Assembly (NCBI GenBank): GCA_009779455.1
Contig: WREG01000082.1
Span: forward strand, 1 to 7,938
Direction of reading: 5' to 3'
Source of the DNA: Oscillospiraceae bacterium
GTDB lineage: Bacteria; Bacillota; Clostridia; Oscillospirales; Acutalibacteraceae
Length of the DNA stretch: 7,938 bases
Each line of letters starts with the position of its first letter. Positions within the stretch are counted from its first letter, which is position 1. The notes beneath the pieces were generated by a model, which ran no database searches, was not told the DNA's origin, and saw only the letters and a program-made list of their open reading frames with translations. The translations under genes were made by a program, and so were the position numbers. Below, in pieces: positions 6,685 to 7,938 of the stretch.

Positions 6685-6716
6685 ATGAACGGCGTTTGCG
6701 TATATATACCGTTCAT
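6685..6716 (-). promoter_or_regulatory. Stem-loop near the 5' end of the GH31 operon mRNA
   Basis: The arms ATGAACGG (6685-6692) and CCGTTCAT (6709-6716) are perfect 8-bp inverted copies around a 16-nt spacer. With transcription starting near 6726, the hairpin would form about 10 nt from the 5' end of the GH31 mRNA, about 34 nt ahead of the ribosome binding site. It may stabilise the message, or the DNA palindrome may be a second regulator site. It has no U-tract in the transcribed direction. Confidence 0.4.
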
Positions 6717-6717
6717 C

Positions 6718-6747
6718 TTTTAACACAGTATAATTATAGTGTTAAAA
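6718..6747. promoter_or_regulatory. Inverted repeat over the GH31 promoter -10 box, candidate repressor operator
   Basis: TTTTAACAC (6718-6726) and GTGTTAAAA (6739-6747) are perfect 9-bp inverted copies with centres 21 bp apart, about two helical turns. The 12-bp spacer contains the exact TATAAT of the minus-strand promoter. A dimeric protein bound here would block RNA polymerase, a common design for sugar-responsive repressors. No regulator gene lies next to it in the window. Confidence 0.5.
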
Positions 6748-6761
6748 ATCAGTTATGTCAA
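6733..6761 (-). promoter_or_regulatory. Exact-consensus promoter of the GH31 operon
   Basis: On the minus strand TTGACA (6756-6761) and TATAAT (6733-6738) are separated by exactly 17 bp. The 25-30 bp upstream of the -35 are almost entirely A and T, so an UP-type effect is likely. The predicted start is near 6726, giving a leader of about 90 nt. Such a strong core promoter is normally held in check, in keeping with the overlapping inverted repeat. Confidence 0.8.
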
Positions 6762-6824
6762 TATTAAATTTAATAATTTAAAAAAAATATTTACAAAATT
6801 TCCGAAGATTTTTAAAAAAAAGCC

Positions 6825-6853
6825 TTGACATCCTGCTTTTTATCGCTTATACT
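6825..6853 (+). promoter_or_regulatory. Promoter of the small membrane ORF (and possibly the transporter gene)
   Basis: TTGACA (6825-6830) and TATACT (6848-6853) are separated by 17 bp. The start would be near 6860, with a leader of about 38 nt before the ATG at 6898. It diverges from the GH31 promoter, with 63 bp between the two -35 boxes, so a regulator bound between them could affect both. Confidence 0.75.
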
Positions 6854-6897
6854 ACAAAGCAATATAAAAAAGCAAAATAAAACTTTCGGAGAACATT

Positions 6898-7020
6898 ATG
6901 GCTGACAGCTGCCGTAAATTGAACAGCGTTATAATTAGCGTGGCAATTATTGCCGCGGTTATTATGGCGCTTATTATTAAACGGAAACGGCTGTCAGGGA
7001 AAACGTTCGCGAAATTGTAA
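6898..7020 (+). CDS. 40-residue single-span membrane peptide, function unknown
   Basis: A short frame starts at ATG 6898, with GGAG (6888-6891) 6 nt upstream and a near-consensus promoter ahead of it. The product has a polar N-terminus (MADSCRKLNS), a strongly hydrophobic segment at about 11-27 (VIISVAIIAAVIMALII), then a basic KRKR at 28-31 and a short polar tail. This is a typical single transmembrane helix with the positive end probably cytoplasmic. I do not recognise a family. It is followed after 20 bp by a strong terminator and then the SatP-like gene. It could be a small membrane protein, a partner of the transporter, a toxin-like hydrophobic peptide, or a translated leader that influences the terminator. 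Coding is inferred from the start signals and hydrophobic pattern only. Confidence 0.6.
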   Translation: MADSCRKLNSVIISVAIIAAVIMALIIKRKRLSGKTFAKL

Positions 7021-7040
7021 TTATTGTTATTTGTATAATT

Positions 7041-7083
7041 CGCGTCCCCGGCAACCGTTAAGGTTGACGGGGCGCGTTTTATT
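7041..7083 (+). terminator. Strong intrinsic terminator or attenuator upstream of the transporter gene
   Basis: CGCG (7041-7044) and CCCCG (7046-7050) pair with CGGGG-CGCG (7068-7076), with one bulged T. An inner CAACC/GGTTG stem closes a GTTAA loop, with one G-A mismatch between the stems. TTTTATT follows directly. It works only in the plus direction, since the other side is A-rich. It ends 27 bp before the ATG of the SatP-like gene, and I find no convincing promoter between it and that gene. Confidence 0.8.
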
Positions 7084-7110
7084 ATATTAAATTTATCGGA
7101 GGAAACAAAA

Positions 7111-7752
7111 ATGAAAACAACTCAAAAAACACAAACGGAAAAAGACGTTTCCGCGGAAACAAAGGTCGTCGCCGCACCGGCGCCCGCGAAAGAATGGGCG
7201 AACCCCACGCCGGCCGGGCTGGTCGCCCTTGCCGTGGCCTGCGCCTGCTTTTTCGCTCTTTTGACAGGGCGGGTGGAAGCTTCGGCAATGCCCCTTGTCG
7301 GCTGCTGGCTGTTGGGGGGCTTTGCCGTGCAGCTGGTGGTCGCCCTGCTTGACTTAAAAGGCGGGAATCACGCGGGCGGCAATACATTCCTGTATTTTTC
7401 GGCTTTCTTTATGCTGGTCGGGGGGATGGAAATGATTCTGAAGTATAAAGCGATCCTTGCGGGCGGGCCGCTTGACGCGCGTATAGACGGCTATGCGTGG
7501 GCAATACTCACTATCGTTTTGCTGCTTTGGACGCCGGCATTTTTCAGGAAATTCAGCCTGCTTTCAGTAATCGTCGCGCTGCTCGACGTCGCGCTGCCGT
7601 TCATAACCCTGACAGACCTTCAAATCCTTGATAAAAGCTGGTCGGCGGTCTCCGCGTGGTCGCTGCTCGCGGCAGGCGTTATAGCGGTATACCTTTCAGC
7701 CGCTACGGTAGTAAACACCGCTTTCGGCAAAAAAATCTACCCGCTTGTGTAA
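7111..7752 (+). CDS. GPR1/FUN34/YaaH family acetate/succinate transporter
   Basis: This 213-residue protein fits the AceTr family (E. coli SatP/YaaH, yeast Ato1), six-helix membrane proteins that form hexameric channels for acetate and succinate. The family signature NP-x-P-x-GL appears as NPTPAGL at 31-37, at the start of helix 1. Further hydrophobic spans lie at about 60-80, 91-112, 128-142, 148-166 and 180-200. GGNTFLYFSAFF (89-100) occupies the place of the conserved helix-3 Gly-Asn-Thr region. The N-terminal 28 residues are polar and Ala/Pro/Lys-rich. The ATG at 7111 has GGAGG (7098-7102) 8 nt upstream. In a fermenting anaerobe it may import or release acetate or succinate (inference). 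Its expression probably depends on readthrough of the terminator at 7041-7083. No clear intrinsic terminator follows in 7753-7850. Confidence 0.82.
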   Translation: MKTTQKTQTEKDVSAETKVVAAPAPAKEWANPTPAGLVALAVACACFFALLTGRVEASAMPLVGCWLLGGFAVQLVVALLDLKGGNHAGGNTFLYFSAFFMLVGGMEMILKYKAILAGGPLDARIDGYAWAILTIVLLLWTPAFFRKFSLLSVIVALLDVALPFITLTDLQILDKSWSAVSAWSLLAAGVIAVYLSAATVVNTAFGKKIYPLV

Positions 7753-7859
7753 GCGGCGGTTGATAAAACAGACCTCCTCGCCAATCCACTCGCGCTTAAT
7801 TAATTTCCGAGGCGGTAGTTTGAAACACCCCGTCACCCAACCTACCTAAAAAAGGGTAT

Positions 7860-7886
7860 AAAAAAACAGACCGTCGAAAAACAGTC
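7860..7886 (-). terminator. Weak possible terminator of the minus-strand gene entering at the right edge
   Basis: On the minus strand GACTG (7882-7886) can pair with CGGTC (7869-7873), a 5-bp stem with one G-T pair and an 8-nt loop, followed after TG by seven T (7860-7866). It lies about 20 bp after a likely stop codon. The stem is short, so the call is tentative. The surrounding 7753-7906 holds no other gene that I can support. Confidence 0.35.
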
Positions 7887-7906
7887 AAAAAAACGGAAAC
7901 AATCAG

Positions 7907-7938
7907 CTACGCAACTTCTCCGGTTTCCTCGTCCACAA
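7907..7938 (-). CDS. 3' end of a minus-strand gene running in from the right edge
   Basis: Reading inward from 7936, the minus strand encodes VDEETGEVA and then TAG (7907-7909). This acidic, low-complexity tail is typical of a real C-terminus, and the other two minus frames give cysteine- or arginine-rich nonsense. A T-rich run follows the stop, as after many genes. Only nine codons are visible, so the product cannot be named. Confidence 0.4.
   Translation of the reverse strand, partial: VDEETGEVA

Noticed and set aside
6526..6726. A 66-codon minus-strand frame starting at a GTG in the GH31 promoter
   Set aside because: Its start coincides with the predicted transcription start, has no ribosome binding site, and the frame runs out of phase into the GH31 signal peptide.
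7034..7039. An exact plus-strand TATAAT as a separate promoter for the transporter gene
   Set aside because: No -35 is found at 16-18 bp (the closest, TTGTAA at 7015, is only 13 bp away) and there is no TGn extension.
7064..7092. TTGACG with TTAAAT at 17 bp as a transporter promoter downstream of the terminator
   Set aside because: Transcription would begin at about 7099, inside the ribosome binding site, and the -10 is poor.
7082..7387. A 101-codon minus-strand frame opposite the transporter gene
   Set aside because: Its Arg/Pro/Ser-rich product is typical of antisense reading through Ala- and Gly-rich codons; the plus-strand frame has family motifs and a strong ribosome binding site.

Overview
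The window looks like chromosomal DNA of a Gram-positive anaerobe of the Clostridia type (inference). Pointers are near-consensus sigma-A promoters (TTGACA, 17 bp, TATAAT or TATACT), strong AGGAGG-type ribosome binding sites, tRNA genes with encoded CCA ends, AT-rich intergenic DNA around moderately GC-rich genes, and secreted glycosidases with plain signal peptides. I see no transposase, phage gene, CRISPR array or rRNA.

Left end (1-630): a minus-strand tRNA operon in transcription order Phe(GAA), Gly(GCC), Cys(GCA), followed by what is probably the first ten bases of a fourth tRNA cut by the window edge. It is driven by an exact-consensus promoter with an almost ideal UP element at 578-628.

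Centre left (684-3049): a minus-strand pair, a small XRE-type regulator (1505-1738) and a ComF-family phosphoribosyltransferase (684-1481), diverges from a plus-strand branched-chain aminotransferase (ilvE, 1979-3049). The divergent spacer holds a 23-bp perfect inverted repeat that could be an operator. A long hairpin without a U-tract (3090-3136) separates ilvE from the convergent glycosidase operon.

Centre (3151-6761): two tandem paralogous secreted GH31 alpha-glycosidases on the minus strand, both lacking the N-terminal beta-sandwich usual in GH31. They are separated by a 68-bp gap with a hairpin terminator or attenuator, and are preceded by an exact-consensus promoter whose -10 box lies inside a 9+9 bp inverted repeat (candidate repressor site). 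A short stem-loop follows at the 5' end of the predicted mRNA.

Right (6825-7938): a divergent plus-strand promoter reads a 40-residue single-span membrane peptide gene (6898-7020), then a strong intrinsic terminator (7041-7083), then a GPR1/FUN34/YaaH (SatP-like) acetate/succinate transporter gene (7111-7752). The last bases are the 3' end of a minus-strand gene. The region suggests external alpha-glycan use beside short-chain organic acid transport, but only position links them. The least ordinary parts are the short GH31 pair with its palindromic promoter and the small membrane ORF plus terminator ahead of the transporter.
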